Positions 8,861 to 16,241 of a stretch of DNA of 32,342 nucleotides are shown piece by piece. The DNA comes from Phyllobacteriaceae bacterium (GTDB taxonomy: Bacteria > Pseudomonadota > Alphaproteobacteria > Rhizobiales > Rhizobiaceae). Made by a program: the position numbers and the translations under genes. The first letter of the stretch is position 1, and every line of letters starts with the position of its first letter. The notes under the pieces are model-generated. The model worked only from the letters and a program-made list of their open reading frames with translations, was not told the origin of the DNA and ran no database searches. The DNA is taken from NCBI GenBank assembly GCA_002708825.1, contig PAPF01000010.1, positions 1 to 32,342 of the forward strand, read 5' to 3'.

Positions 8861-9889
8861 ATGACAAACTATCGTTTTCCATATCCGGAGCCGCCGGCCA
8901 ATGGTGCGCTTCTGGAAGTAGCCCCCGGCGTTCTCTGGTTGCGCATGCCGCTGCCATATCGTCTCGATCATATCAACATCTACCTGATCGCGGATGGCGA
9001 CGGCTGGTGCGTGTTGGATGCGGGTATCCATGACGACCGCACGATCGAATTGTGGAAAGCGCTGCTTGCGGGACCGCTCGCCGGAACCCGATTGACCCGA
9101 CTGATCGTTACGCACCATCATCCGGACCACATCGGGATGGCAGGCTGGCTGTGTCGCGAAACCGGCGTTCCGCTGCTCACAAGCCAGACCGCCTATCTCG
9201 CCTGCGCCAATCTGGCGCTCGATCCGGAATCGGTGAAGAACCGGCAGTTCCACGATTTCTACACCAATCACGGTGTTTCCAACGAAGTTGCCGACCTGAT
9301 GGGCACCAATGGCCTCAACTACCTGCGGATGGTCTCGGCGCTTCCGAATAGCTTCCTGCGTCTGGTCTCGGGCGATACGCTGTTGGTGGGTAAACGGCGA
9401 TTTCGGATCTTTACGGGCGACGGGCACGCGCCCGAGCAAGTCATGCTCTATTGCGACGAGGATCGGCTGTTCTTCTGCGCAGATCAGGTGATTGCAAAGA
9501 TTTCGCCGAATGTCGCCGTCTGGCCGAGCGAGCCCGATGGAGACCCTCTCGGCCATTTCCTGCGAACTGCGCGGGAGATCCGCGACAACGTGCCGGACAA
9601 CGCTCTCGTCCTGCCCGGCCACCAACTGCTGTTTCGTGGCCTGCATGCGCGTTGTAACGAACTGCTCGAGCATCACGAACGGCGTTGCGATCTGATCCGC
9701 GAGGCGACGCTGGATCGGCCCATGACGGCCAATGAACTGGTGCCTGTGATCTTTCATCGCGAACTGGACTTGCACCAATTCGGATTCGCGTTTTCCGAAA
9801 CGCTCGCGCATGTCAATCGCATGCTGCGTCGTGCGGAACTGGCCAAAGTCATTGTCGGTGACGGTGTCGCCCGCTACCGCACAAGCTAA
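8861..9889 (+). CDS. MBL-fold metallo-hydrolase
   Basis: Metallo-beta-lactamase-fold hydrolase of 342 aa. The zinc motif H-x-H-x-D-H is residues 85-90 (HHHPDH), with a later GDGHAPEQ His, FCADQV Asp and LPGHQ His completing a two-metal site. The C-terminal third is alpha-helical, as in the larger MBL hydrolases found near acyl-CoA genes. The ATG at 8861 is preferred to the GTG at 8795 because AGGGA precedes it and the fold begins just after. Substrate is unknown: a thioester or lactone ester is possible. Its neighbour is a LuxR/LuxI pair, so acyl-homoserine lactone hydrolysis is conceivable but not shown. Confidence 0.88.
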   Translation: MTNYRFPYPEPPANGALLEVAPGVLWLRMPLPYRLDHINIYLIADGDGWCVLDAGIHDDRTIELWKALLAGPLAGTRLTRLIVTHHHPDHIGMAGWLCRETGVPLLTSQTAYLACANLALDPESVKNRQFHDFYTNHGVSNEVADLMGTNGLNYLRMVSALPNSFLRLVSGDTLLVGKRRFRIFTGDGHAPEQVMLYCDEDRLFFCADQVIAKISPNVAVWPSEPDGDPLGHFLRTAREIRDNVPDNALVLPGHQLLFRGLHARCNELLEHHERRCDLIREATLDRPMTANELVPVIFHRELDLHQFGFAFSETLAHVNRMLRRAELAKVIVGDGVARYRTS

Positions 9890-9995
9890 CCGTCCCGAAT
9901 GACCGGGGGGGGCGGGTTTGCGGACGCCAACTCGGGGCGAAACCCGGAGCCGGCTGTTAAGTCACTCTCGGTAGTGAAAAGGATTTGCTGTCCAT

Positions 9996-10733
9996 ATGAA
10001 ACTCATTGAAAACAACAATCTGGTCAATTCCCTATGTGAAATCACCAACGCTGCAACTAGCGCGGCTCTGAATGCCGTCATGGCAAGCCTGGCTTCCCGC
10101 CATGGCGTCCGGTCTGCCGCCTATCTGGGGGCTGGTATGTCCGGCGCTTCGAATAGAGAACCTTACCTTGCTGTAACCTACTCCCCGAATTGGGTGGAAC
10201 ACTACAAAGACCGGGGCTATGTGAAAATTGATCCCGTCATCCAGACGGGAATGCGCCGGCTGCTGCCGCTGGACTGGGACGAGTTCGGAAAACTGGAAGG
10301 GGCGCTCAAGACCTTCTTTGGAGAGGCCGCTGAATTCGGCCTTGGTCGACGCGGTTTGACCATTCCAGTCCATGGTCGACGAGGCGACCGCGCTTTGTTT
10401 AGCGTCACATCGGATCTGTCCGAACGGGAATGGGAGCAAGAGAAAATCGAATACATGCGCGACTTCCAACTCCTTGCGGTGCATTTGCATGACAAGGTGC
10501 TGGAGCTTGAGGGGGAGCCGGTCTTGCGTGCGAAGCTCACACCACGTGAGCTTGAATGCCTGCAGTGGATATCCGATGGCAAGACAGCCTGGGAATGTTC
10601 GGTCATTCTTGGTCTCTCCGAACATACTGTGCGCTGTTATCTTGAGAGCTGCCGCTACAAGCTCAATGCGAGCAGTAACACCCATGCTGTCTCTATCGCT
10701 TATCAGACCGGTTTGTTCTCGCAAATCGTGTAA
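9996..10733 (+). CDS. LuxR-family quorum-sensing regulator (paired with luxI)
   Basis: 245-aa cytoplasmic transcription factor. Residues 1-165 form the acyl-homoserine lactone binding domain, with the conserved pocket residues present: W66, Y70, D79, P80, W94 and G120 (in YSPNWVEHY, VKIDP, LDWDEF and RRGLTIP). Residues 181-240 are a LuxR/GerE helix-turn-helix starting LTPRELECLQW. No key residue is missing, so it should bind signal and DNA. It lies 83 bases before luxI in the same direction and is the natural partner of that synthase. An AAGGAT is 13 bases before the ATG, a weak ribosome-binding site. Confidence 0.92.
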   Translation: MKLIENNNLVNSLCEITNAATSAALNAVMASLASRHGVRSAAYLGAGMSGASNREPYLAVTYSPNWVEHYKDRGYVKIDPVIQTGMRRLLPLDWDEFGKLEGALKTFFGEAAEFGLGRRGLTIPVHGRRGDRALFSVTSDLSEREWEQEKIEYMRDFQLLAVHLHDKVLELEGEPVLRAKLTPRELECLQWISDGKTAWECSVILGLSEHTVRCYLESCRYKLNASSNTHAVSIAYQTGLFSQIV

Positions 10734-10753
10734 ATCCGGCCGTTTGACCGGAT
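10734..10753 (+). promoter_or_regulatory. Candidate LuxR-type operator upstream of luxI
   Basis: Dyad ATCCGGCCGTTTGACCGGAT, 20 bases long with 6-base perfect outer arms. Its centre lies 42.5 bases before a plausible start site at about 10786, with GATACT (10774-10779) as the -10, the spacing expected for LuxR-type activation. Its CCGGC-GTT core recurs in the dyad at 22593-22610. It could also be a hairpin at the end of luxR, but no T run follows. Confidence 0.5.
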
Positions 10754-10816
10754 AACAAGGCTACCCGTCAGCCGATACTTGGTCTTCCGTTGTGAACACA
10801 CCAACGGAGACCATAA

Positions 10817-11485
10817 ATGATCATGACTATCGAAAGTATCGACCGGCAAAAGCATCCTGTCCTTATCGATCAGATGTTCCGCATGCGCGCGGAGGTGTTT
10901 TCCAGCCGGCTCGGATGGGAGGTGAGCGTCAATGACGGCCGCGAAACCGACCGCTTCGACGACGAAGATCCCCTATATCTTATGTCAGTCAACGACGAAA
11001 CCGGCGTACTCCAGGGTGCTGTCCGCCTGCTGCCGACAACCGGACCTTACATGCTGCGCGACGTGTTTTCGGTTCTGGTTCCCGGCGGTGCGCCGGAGAG
11101 CCCGCTGATCTGGGAAAGCTCGCGCTTCGCCATCAATCCGCGTGTCTTCTCAGTGGCCGAACGAGCGGAAGCCAACCACATCGTTCACAAGACGACCCTG
11201 GAGCTGCTCTGCGGCATCGTCGAGGTCTGCCGGAGTGCGGGCATCGACCATGTCGTTTCGGTGTTCGACGCCCGCATGGCAAGGATTTTCCGGGCCGCGG
11301 ACTGTCCGTATGAGGTCATCGGGACGCCGACGCGCATCGGCAAGACCATGACTTATGCCGGCGTCTTCGAGATGACGGATACGATGCGCAGCCGACTTGG
11401 CGCCGTGGGCGATCTTCCTTCGACTGTCCTTGCCGGCCCGTCAAGGCAACCGGAAGAAGGATTAGCGGAACGGCACGTCGCTTGA
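10817..11485 (+). CDS. Acyl-homoserine lactone synthase (LuxI family)
   Basis: Makes an N-acyl-homoserine lactone signal from S-adenosylmethionine and an acyl carrier. The 222-aa product has nearly all the invariant LuxI residues: R24, F28, W34, D45, D48, R70, E100 and R103 (segments RMRAEVF, RLGWEV, DRFDDED, GAVRLL and WESSRFA). The position that in many 3-oxo-acyl synthases is Thr appears as Ser in HVVSVFD; acyl chain cannot be predicted. GGAG lies 8 bases before the ATG. In Ti-type plasmids the synthase gene heads the trb operon; here it is separated from trbB by about 11 kb and sits beyond trbI. Confidence 0.95.
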   Translation: MIMTIESIDRQKHPVLIDQMFRMRAEVFSSRLGWEVSVNDGRETDRFDDEDPLYLMSVNDETGVLQGAVRLLPTTGPYMLRDVFSVLVPGGAPESPLIWESSRFAINPRVFSVAERAEANHIVHKTTLELLCGIVEVCRSAGIDHVVSVFDARMARIFRAADCPYEVIGTPTRIGKTMTYAGVFEMTDTMRSRLGAVGDLPSTVLAGPSRQPEEGLAERHVA

Positions 11486-11539
11486 CACGATGATGTTGCA
11501 ATTCGGTTCGCATGGCTGGTAAGCGGCGACCGGATGGAA

Positions 11540-11545
11540 TATTAA
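11540..11545 (+). promoter_or_regulatory. Possible -10 element before the structured region
   Basis: TATTAA would give a transcript starting near 11552, just ahead of the structured stretch 11570-11720. No good -35 accompanies it, so this is weak; read-through from luxI is equally possible. Confidence 0.2.
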
Positions 11546-11569
11546 GGCCTCGGGACGGTACGCGCCGTT

Positions 11570-11720
11570 CCGGGGCTTGGAAACCCCACCACAGCGGTTT
11601 GGTGCCGGCCGATGCGGCACCGAGGATCCTCTGGCCAACGGCCGGGGGCCTGTGACGCATGTCCAGGTGCCTCGGTGCTAAAGGTCGCAGGACCGTCTGT
11701 GGCGGTTTTCCAACCCCCGG
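11570..11720 (+). ncRNA. Strongly structured non-coding element (leader or small RNA) before traM
   Basis: The ends pair over 14 positions with one mismatch (11570-11583 with 11707-11720), followed inward by CCACAG (11589-11594) with CTGTGG (11697-11702). Inside are the hairpin GGTGCCG/CGGCACC (11601-11607 with 11615-11621), GGTC/GACC (11683-11694), and a second possible helix GCACCGAGG/CCTCGGTGC (11617-11625 with 11670-11678). The last two-state choice is exclusive, because 11617-11621 is used by both. No protein frame is convincing here. It lies between luxI and traM on their strand. I do not recognise a known RNA family; a mobile palindromic repeat is the alternative. Confidence 0.5.
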
Positions 11721-11744
11721 CTTGGGGTCGAGATCTTATCTTGT

Positions 11745-11772
11745 CGCGGGGGCGCCCCGCGGCGCAAGCCGC
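11745..11772 (+). promoter_or_regulatory. Two overlapping hairpins at the traM translation start
   Basis: CGCGGGG/CCCCGCG (11745-11761) and GCGGC-GCAA-GCCGC (11759-11772, with a GNRA-type loop) share three bases and end 9 bases before the traM ATG. They would cover the region where a ribosome-binding site is expected, and no normal Shine-Dalgarno sequence is visible, so traM translation may be held low or be regulated. Confidence 0.4.
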
Positions 11773-11781
11773 GGGCCGTGA

Positions 11782-12108
11782 ATGCCGAACCGAGCGTCGA
11801 TCAGTAGTTTTCAACCTGGTCAGGTCAATGACCGACCGATCGTGACCATCCTCGAAGGGTTGTCAAATGACGAACTCTCGCGCCTCGCGGTTGATGTCAT
11901 CGTCAAGAATCGCCGGCTTGTCGATCATGCGCAATCGCTGTTCGAGCAGCTCGAGAAGCCGACTTCGAGGGGCTGCGATAACGAAGATCTGAGGCACAGC
12001 TACCGTCTAGCGTTGCTCGAGTTGAAGCTGTATCACGAACTGGTCCGGATCGTCGTCGATACGCTTGGCCACGTGCCGGAGGTGCCGCCGGACTCCGGGC
12101 TTCACTGA
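11782..12108 (+). CDS. traM: TraM-like anti-activator of TraR
   Basis: Small helical protein of 108 aa. It resembles Agrobacterium TraM in length and in its central block: here L-SNDELSRLAVDVIVKNRRLV then DHAQSLFEQL, matching the TraM pattern of an L-x-x-DLE helix, an I-D-A-I-x-x-HRRLV motif and A-x-ELF-x-L. TraM binds TraR and blocks DNA binding at low cell density, setting the threshold for plasmid transfer. It converges with the traR-like gene 74 bases away. The ATG at 11782 gives family length; a GTG at 11842 would remove the N-terminus. Identification is by memory of the family pattern, not by alignment software. Confidence 0.75.
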   Translation: MPNRASISSFQPGQVNDRPIVTILEGLSNDELSRLAVDVIVKNRRLVDHAQSLFEQLEKPTSRGCDNEDLRHSYRLALLELKLYHELVRIVVDTLGHVPEVPPDSGLH

Positions 12109-12182
12109 CTGTCTTCAGTTCCATAACGAAACTTATGCGACATTCTAAGTCGCCATCACCTTCCGAGCCCCTCTGATCGCGC

Positions 12183-12971
12183 TCAGATCAAACCCAGGCG
12201 GGTGGCAATAGTGGCTGCTTGGCGACTGTTGGCTGCGCCAAGTTTCCGTGTCGCTTCATCGAGATAGGATCGCACGGATCTGTAGCCAATCCCGAGCGTA
12301 TCTGCGATGTCCGGCATCGACATGCCATCGGCAAACCATCTAAGACACTCCGCCTCTCGCGGCGACAGCTGAATGTCGGTCGAAAGCGTAGCATCGCGTG
12401 TCGCCGAGGCAAGACGAGAGTGGACGAATGCGACCGCGATAGCCGCCGTAACCGGGTCAGGGTCCTCGTCGATGCAAACGCTTGGTTGGTTCGAGGCAAG
12501 CGTGAAGACCATGCGATCCTTGAACCCCACTGGAACTGAAACGGACAACCCCGATCGAATGCCAAATCGTTCCGCATCCTTGAAGAACCGTGTCACGTCC
12601 CGCCGGCCGAGTCGCCTGGCCTCTTCAGCAGACCAAAGGAAGATTGGAGGTCCGTGCTTTGCTTTTGTCACCACCGGGTCGACCAGCAAATAGTTCATCT
12701 GGATGTATCGTTCCTGCCATTCCTGAGGGTAATTCGATACGGCGAAGCTCTCATGCCCCCTGAGATGCAGGTAGGCGAAGAATTCGAATCCGGCGTCCTC
12801 CGAGAAATTCCGCAAAGCACGCCGCGCCGCCCGCTCCTCGAGGGGCAACGACAGCGTGTCGATCAAATGCAAAAGTAACTCGTTCAATATGATCAAAGTC
12901 CGACATTGTAAGGCGCTGCGAAAGCAACCTCCGCGATTTGCTGGGGCGAGGACCTCCGACCTCAAACTCAT
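12183..12971 (-). CDS. traR: TraR-like LuxR-family activator of conjugation
   Basis: 262-aa LuxR-type regulator close in pattern to Agrobacterium TraR: FAYLHLRGH, VSNYPQEWQERYIQMNYLLVDPVV, FLWSAEE, FGIRSGLSVSVPVG. The signal-pocket residues W85, Y89, D98, P99 and W113 are present, and the DNA-binding domain (LSPREAECLRWFADGMSMPDIADTLG) is intact. The ATG at 12971 overlaps the trbI stop (ATGA), so it is probably translated from the trb message, giving positive feedback. Relative to TraR this start adds about 30 N-terminal residues; no better internal start is seen. Expected to be held in check by the convergent traM product. Confidence 0.9.
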   Translation of the reverse strand: MSLRSEVLAPANRGGCFRSALQCRTLIILNELLLHLIDTLSLPLEERAARRALRNFSEDAGFEFFAYLHLRGHESFAVSNYPQEWQERYIQMNYLLVDPVVTKAKHGPPIFLWSAEEARRLGRRDVTRFFKDAERFGIRSGLSVSVPVGFKDRMVFTLASNQPSVCIDEDPDPVTAAIAVAFVHSRLASATRDATLSTDIQLSPREAECLRWFADGMSMPDIADTLGIGYRSVRSYLDEATRKLGAANSRQAATIATRLGLI

Positions 12972-14257
12972 GGATATGCCTTCGGAAACACGATGTCCTG
13001 ATCCACCAGAACGTTGAATCGATAGCCCGGCCGGATTTCGAGGGTCGGCTGGACGTTGAGATTTCTCGATACGGTTTGTTCCGAAATCTGGCCAAACGTC
13101 TCGGCGAATGATCTGCGGGCCGCGTCGGTGGAGCTGTTGCCGTTCAAGGTATTGCCCTGGTCCTGCGGCAGTAGCATTTCCGTGCCGGCGCCGATCAGGG
13201 CGACCAGGATCGCGGAGCCGAATGTCTGCAAATAGTGATTGTCGACCTTGTCCCGGAAGCCGCCGTACCCGGCGGCATCGGTGCCAGCCATGCCGCCGAT
13301 CTGCAGCGTCGATCCGTTCGGGAAGATGATGTCGGTCCAGATCACCAGCACCCGGTTCTGGCCGAACGACACTTCGGAATCATAGCGGCCGAAGAGCTTC
13401 GCGCCTTGCGGGATAAGAAGCCTGTGGCCTGTGGCGCTGTCATAGACGTTCTGCGAGACCTGCGCGGTGATGCGTCCGGGAAGGTCGGAGTTGATGCCGG
13501 TCACGAGCGTGGCCGGGATTACCGACCCGCGTTTGAGCTCGAACGGCGACATTTGTGGAACCACCGAATTCGGCAGGTAGCCGAGATCGGCGATGTCCTG
13601 ATTGAAGAACTCGCGTTTCGCCGTCTGGCCGTTCGGATCGGCGTTCTGCTGACCAATCCCTGCCTGCAGCGCGGCACTGTAGAGATCGAGAGCACTCGTC
13701 CCGCGATTGATCGTGGCACCTGGCTGCGGTGTTGCCGCCGGCGTCGTGTCGCTGCCGGTCTCAAGTCCCTTCAGGTTGATGGCGATCGGCGAGTTTGCGG
13801 CCGCTTCGTCCGCCTGAAGGCTCGCCATTTGCTGCCGGTTGTACTCGCGAAGCATCTGCTCATCGAATTCACGCTGCAGCCTCGCCCGCCAGACTTCTTC
13901 GGATTCAAGCGCCGGCTCCGGCGGGACTACGGCTTCCTCTTCAACCGGCTCGAACGGATTGCGGGCCGGTTCAGGTTCGGCAGCTGGAACGGGCTGCAAC
14001 TGCACGGCCGGCTGCGGTTCACCGATGATCCCGTCAGGAACACCCTGTTTGAGCCGTTCCGCATCATTGGAGGCCGGCTGCGCCGATGAGGGCTCGATCT
14101 GACCGTCGCCGAAGCGCAGACCCCGCGACGACAAGCCGTAGAAGATCACGGCGAGGAAGATAACCACGAGCGCGATCGCCACGATGATGGGGACACGGTT
14201 CAACCGCCTGATCTTCGGCCCCTGCGACGTCCCGCCAAGTTTGAGCGATTCCGTCAT
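12968..14257 (-). CDS. trbI: Conjugal transfer protein TrbI (VirB10-like)
   Basis: Channel component that spans the envelope from inner to outer membrane and gates the type IV secretion pore. The 429-aa product has a short cytoplasmic N-terminus, one membrane segment (about residues 22-42, VPIIVAIALVVIFLAVIFYGL), a Pro/Glu-rich periplasmic stretch (about 60-110) and the C-terminal TrbI/VirB10 beta-barrel domain (SVIPATLVTGINSDLPGRITAQV, LLIPQGAKLFGRYDS, RVLVIWTDIIFPNG, YRFNVLVDQDIVFP). The start overlaps the end of trbH (ATGA). Confidence 0.96.
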   Translation of the reverse strand: MTESLKLGGTSQGPKIRRLNRVPIIVAIALVVIFLAVIFYGLSSRGLRFGDGQIEPSSAQPASNDAERLKQGVPDGIIGEPQPAVQLQPVPAAEPEPARNPFEPVEEEAVVPPEPALESEEVWRARLQREFDEQMLREYNRQQMASLQADEAAANSPIAINLKGLETGSDTTPAATPQPGATINRGTSALDLYSAALQAGIGQQNADPNGQTAKREFFNQDIADLGYLPNSVVPQMSPFELKRGSVIPATLVTGINSDLPGRITAQVSQNVYDSATGHRLLIPQGAKLFGRYDSEVSFGQNRVLVIWTDIIFPNGSTLQIGGMAGTDAAGYGGFRDKVDNHYLQTFGSAILVALIGAGTEMLLPQDQGNTLNGNSSTDAARRSFAETFGQISEQTVSRNLNVQPTLEIRPGYRFNVLVDQDIVFPKAYP

Positions 14258-14721
14258 GTCGTCTCACCCGGTCCGCGCTGCATCACCGAAAGCGGGCTGG
14301 CCGGTGTCGCACCCCCGGCAGTAACCGTATACATGCGCGTCAGTTCGGCCTTCCGGGTCGAGAGCCGCACCAGAACGCCGCCTTCGAACGGATCGGCGAC
14401 ATAGGCGAGCGGTTCCGTGATCGCCTCTCCCGTTTCCTGGTCAGTGACAACCGCAAAGCCCCAGCTTCTAAGCGACGCCTCGAGCGCCGCGCCGAACACG
14501 GATCCGTCGGACCGCAACGCGATCGTCGTGCTGCCCGGCCCGATCTGTTCGGCGAGCTTTGCCACCATATCCTCGCTTATGGCGCCGGCGCTCTCCGGTG
14601 TCAGCTCGGCAGTGACCTCGCTGGTGGAGAGACCCGCGCCGGTCATGGTCTGGCACGCGCCGAGCGTGCTCATCCCTGCCACCAGAACCATCGACCGGAT
14701 GAAGGAACGGAGGTTCGACAT
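14254..14721 (-). CDS. trbH: Conjugal transfer lipoprotein TrbH
   Basis: 155-aa small protein of the rhizobial TrbH type. A signal peptide ends in the lipobox LGAC with the lipid-accepting Cys at residue 23, so it should be an outer-membrane lipoprotein, perhaps filling the VirB7-like role with TrbG and TrbI. The remainder is rich in short polar segments with one LVRLSTRKAELTRMYTV strand region. Placed by its position between trbG and trbI and by length; sequence conservation in this family is low. Confidence 0.85.
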   Translation of the reverse strand: MSNLRSFIRSMVLVAGMSTLGACQTMTGAGLSTSEVTAELTPESAGAISEDMVAKLAEQIGPGSTTIALRSDGSVFGAALEASLRSWGFAVVTDQETGEAITEPLAYVADPFEGGVLVRLSTRKAELTRMYTVTAGGATPASPLSVMQRGPGETT

Positions 14722-14726
14722 CCCTG

Positions 14727-15551
14727 TTACCCTCCTCGCCTGATCGTGATCTTTTGTTGGCGCATGCCCACCCCGGACACGAGGATCGCGCGGTCGATGT
14801 TGAAATCGACCACTATCATCGAGCCGTTCATGCGGTAGTTGACGATCCTGTTCTCACCACCCGAAACAACGAACAGCACCGGCGCGTCCTGTCCGGCCAA
14901 TGATGAAGGAAACTGGATGTAGGTCTTCGTCCCGTCGCTATAGATCCGCGTCGGCCGCCAGCGGGCCGACCCGCTCATATGGAACGCAAAATCCAGTTGC
15001 TCGGCCGGCACCCCTGCCCCTGGCACCACGCTCGCTTCAATCCTGGCATTGATCTCCGCGAAGCGTGCATTGATGTCCTCGGGATATTCGAACCCAACCC
15101 GTGCCATGTAATCGCGATGATGGGACTTGAGCTGGATGTGGTAGGTCCGCCGCGACGTCGTGACGACCATCGAAGTCACGAGGCCCGCTTCGGACGGTTT
15201 GACGATCAGATGGACGGCCTGGGCATTCGGTGCGCCCGATGTCGCCGGCTCGACCTTCCAGCGCACCGTGTCACCCAAAAGGACGTCGCGGACGATTTCG
15301 CCTGGCTGCAGTTCGATGTCGCAGACCTGCAGCGGCGAGCAGACCACGGAAGGCTGTATCTCACCGAACAGGAAGATCACCTTGCCATCAGGCCCGCGCG
15401 CAACGACGCCCGGTCCGTGCTGCCATTGCGCCGAGAGTTGCGTGCCGCGGGTTTCATTCCCGCTCAACTGTTGTGCAAACGCCGGCATAGCGACCAGCGA
15501 AACCAACAGAGCTGCGCACAGGATGGGTCCGCGGTTCGTGTTCTTCTTCAT
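14727..15551 (-). CDS. trbG: Conjugal transfer protein TrbG (VirB9-like)
   Basis: Outer-membrane-associated periplasmic part of the transfer channel core. The 274-aa protein has an N-terminal signal peptide ending near AFAQQ (residue 26-27). The VirB9/CagX pattern is clear: [64 protein letters not shown], and in the C-terminal half [18 protein letters not shown] and [20 protein letters not shown]. Lies 19 bases after trbF. Confidence 0.96.
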   Translation of the reverse strand: MKKNTNRGPILCAALLVSLVAMPAFAQQLSGNETRGTQLSAQWQHGPGVVARGPDGKVIFLFGEIQPSVVCSPLQVCDIELQPGEIVRDVLLGDTVRWKVEPATSGAPNAQAVHLIVKPSEAGLVTSMVVTTSRRTYHIQLKSHHRDYMARVGFEYPEDINARFAEINARIEASVVPGAGVPAEQLDFAFHMSGSARWRPTRIYSDGTKTYIQFPSSLAGQDAPVLFVVSGGENRIVNYRMNGSMIVVDFNIDRAILVSGVGMRQQKITIRRGG

Positions 15552-15570
15552 TCAATTCCCTCCGGGGCAC

Positions 15571-16233
15571 TCACAATTGCGCCGTCCAGTCAAAATCCTT
15601 CAGGTAGAGGCCGATGGGGTTGAGGCGGATGACCGCCTCGTCCTGGGGCGGCGTCAGGGTGACGGTCGCGATACCGCGGAACCGCCGTGTGGCGATCTCC
15701 TTGCCCTGCCGGTCGCGCTCATATTCCGTCCAGTCGATCTGGTAGCTCTGGTTGGAGAGCGGAACGATATTGTTGACTTCGATCGCCACTGTCTTTTCGC
15801 GCGCCCGATCGAAGGGCGAGTTGCTCCGGAACCAGGCATTGACCTTCTCGGTTGCCGGGTCCGATGACCTCAGATGTGCATAGGCGCGGTCGATATATTG
15901 CTTCTGGACGACGGTATCGGGGGTGACTGAGCGGAAGTTCGTCACGAAGCTGCCGAGCGTGGCTCGCACCACGCGGGGATCGGCATATTCGATCTGTTGC
16001 GGATATCCGGCCGTTGCGGCCGTGCCGAGCTTGTCGACCTCGACAATGTACGGGACGAGCTTGACCTGCGTGCTCTGATAGAGCGCGTAGGAGAAGCCGA
16101 TCACCGCCATCAGCATGCCGGTGATGCCCACGATGCGCCACGACGCCGCCGCCTTCACATAGGATCCGTAGCGTTCGTTCCACTCCATGCGCGCGGCGAT
16201 ATAGGGATTGTCGATCTTGTCGCGTCTGGCCAT
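15571..16233 (-). CDS. trbF: Conjugal transfer protein TrbF (VirB8-like)
   Basis: Inner-membrane assembly protein of the mating channel. The 220-aa product has a cytoplasmic N-terminus ([18 protein letters not shown]), a single membrane segment at about residues 34-54, and a periplasmic VirB8-type domain including [60 protein letters not shown] and [15 protein letters not shown]. Follows trbL by 8 bases. Confidence 0.96.
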   Translation of the reverse strand: MARRDKIDNPYIAARMEWNERYGSYVKAAASWRIVGITGMLMAVIGFSYALYQSTQVKLVPYIVEVDKLGTAATAGYPQQIEYADPRVVRATLGSFVTNFRSVTPDTVVQKQYIDRAYAHLRSSDPATEKVNAWFRSNSPFDRAREKTVAIEVNNIVPLSNQSYQIDWTEYERDRQGKEIATRRFRGIATVTLTPPQDEAVIRLNPIGLYLKDFDWTAQL

Positions 16234-16241
16234 GCCTCACC

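Noticed and set aside
8198-9811. 537-codon open frame on the minus strand
   Set aside because: Shadow of coaA and the MBL hydrolase, which have clear motifs on the plus strand.
9905-9912. Run of eight G
   Set aside because: Possibly a slippage site, but it lies outside any gene and has no supporting structure.
9950-9960. A third LuxR-type box before luxR (CCGGCTGTT)
   Set aside because: Only the left half matches; the right half has no symmetry.
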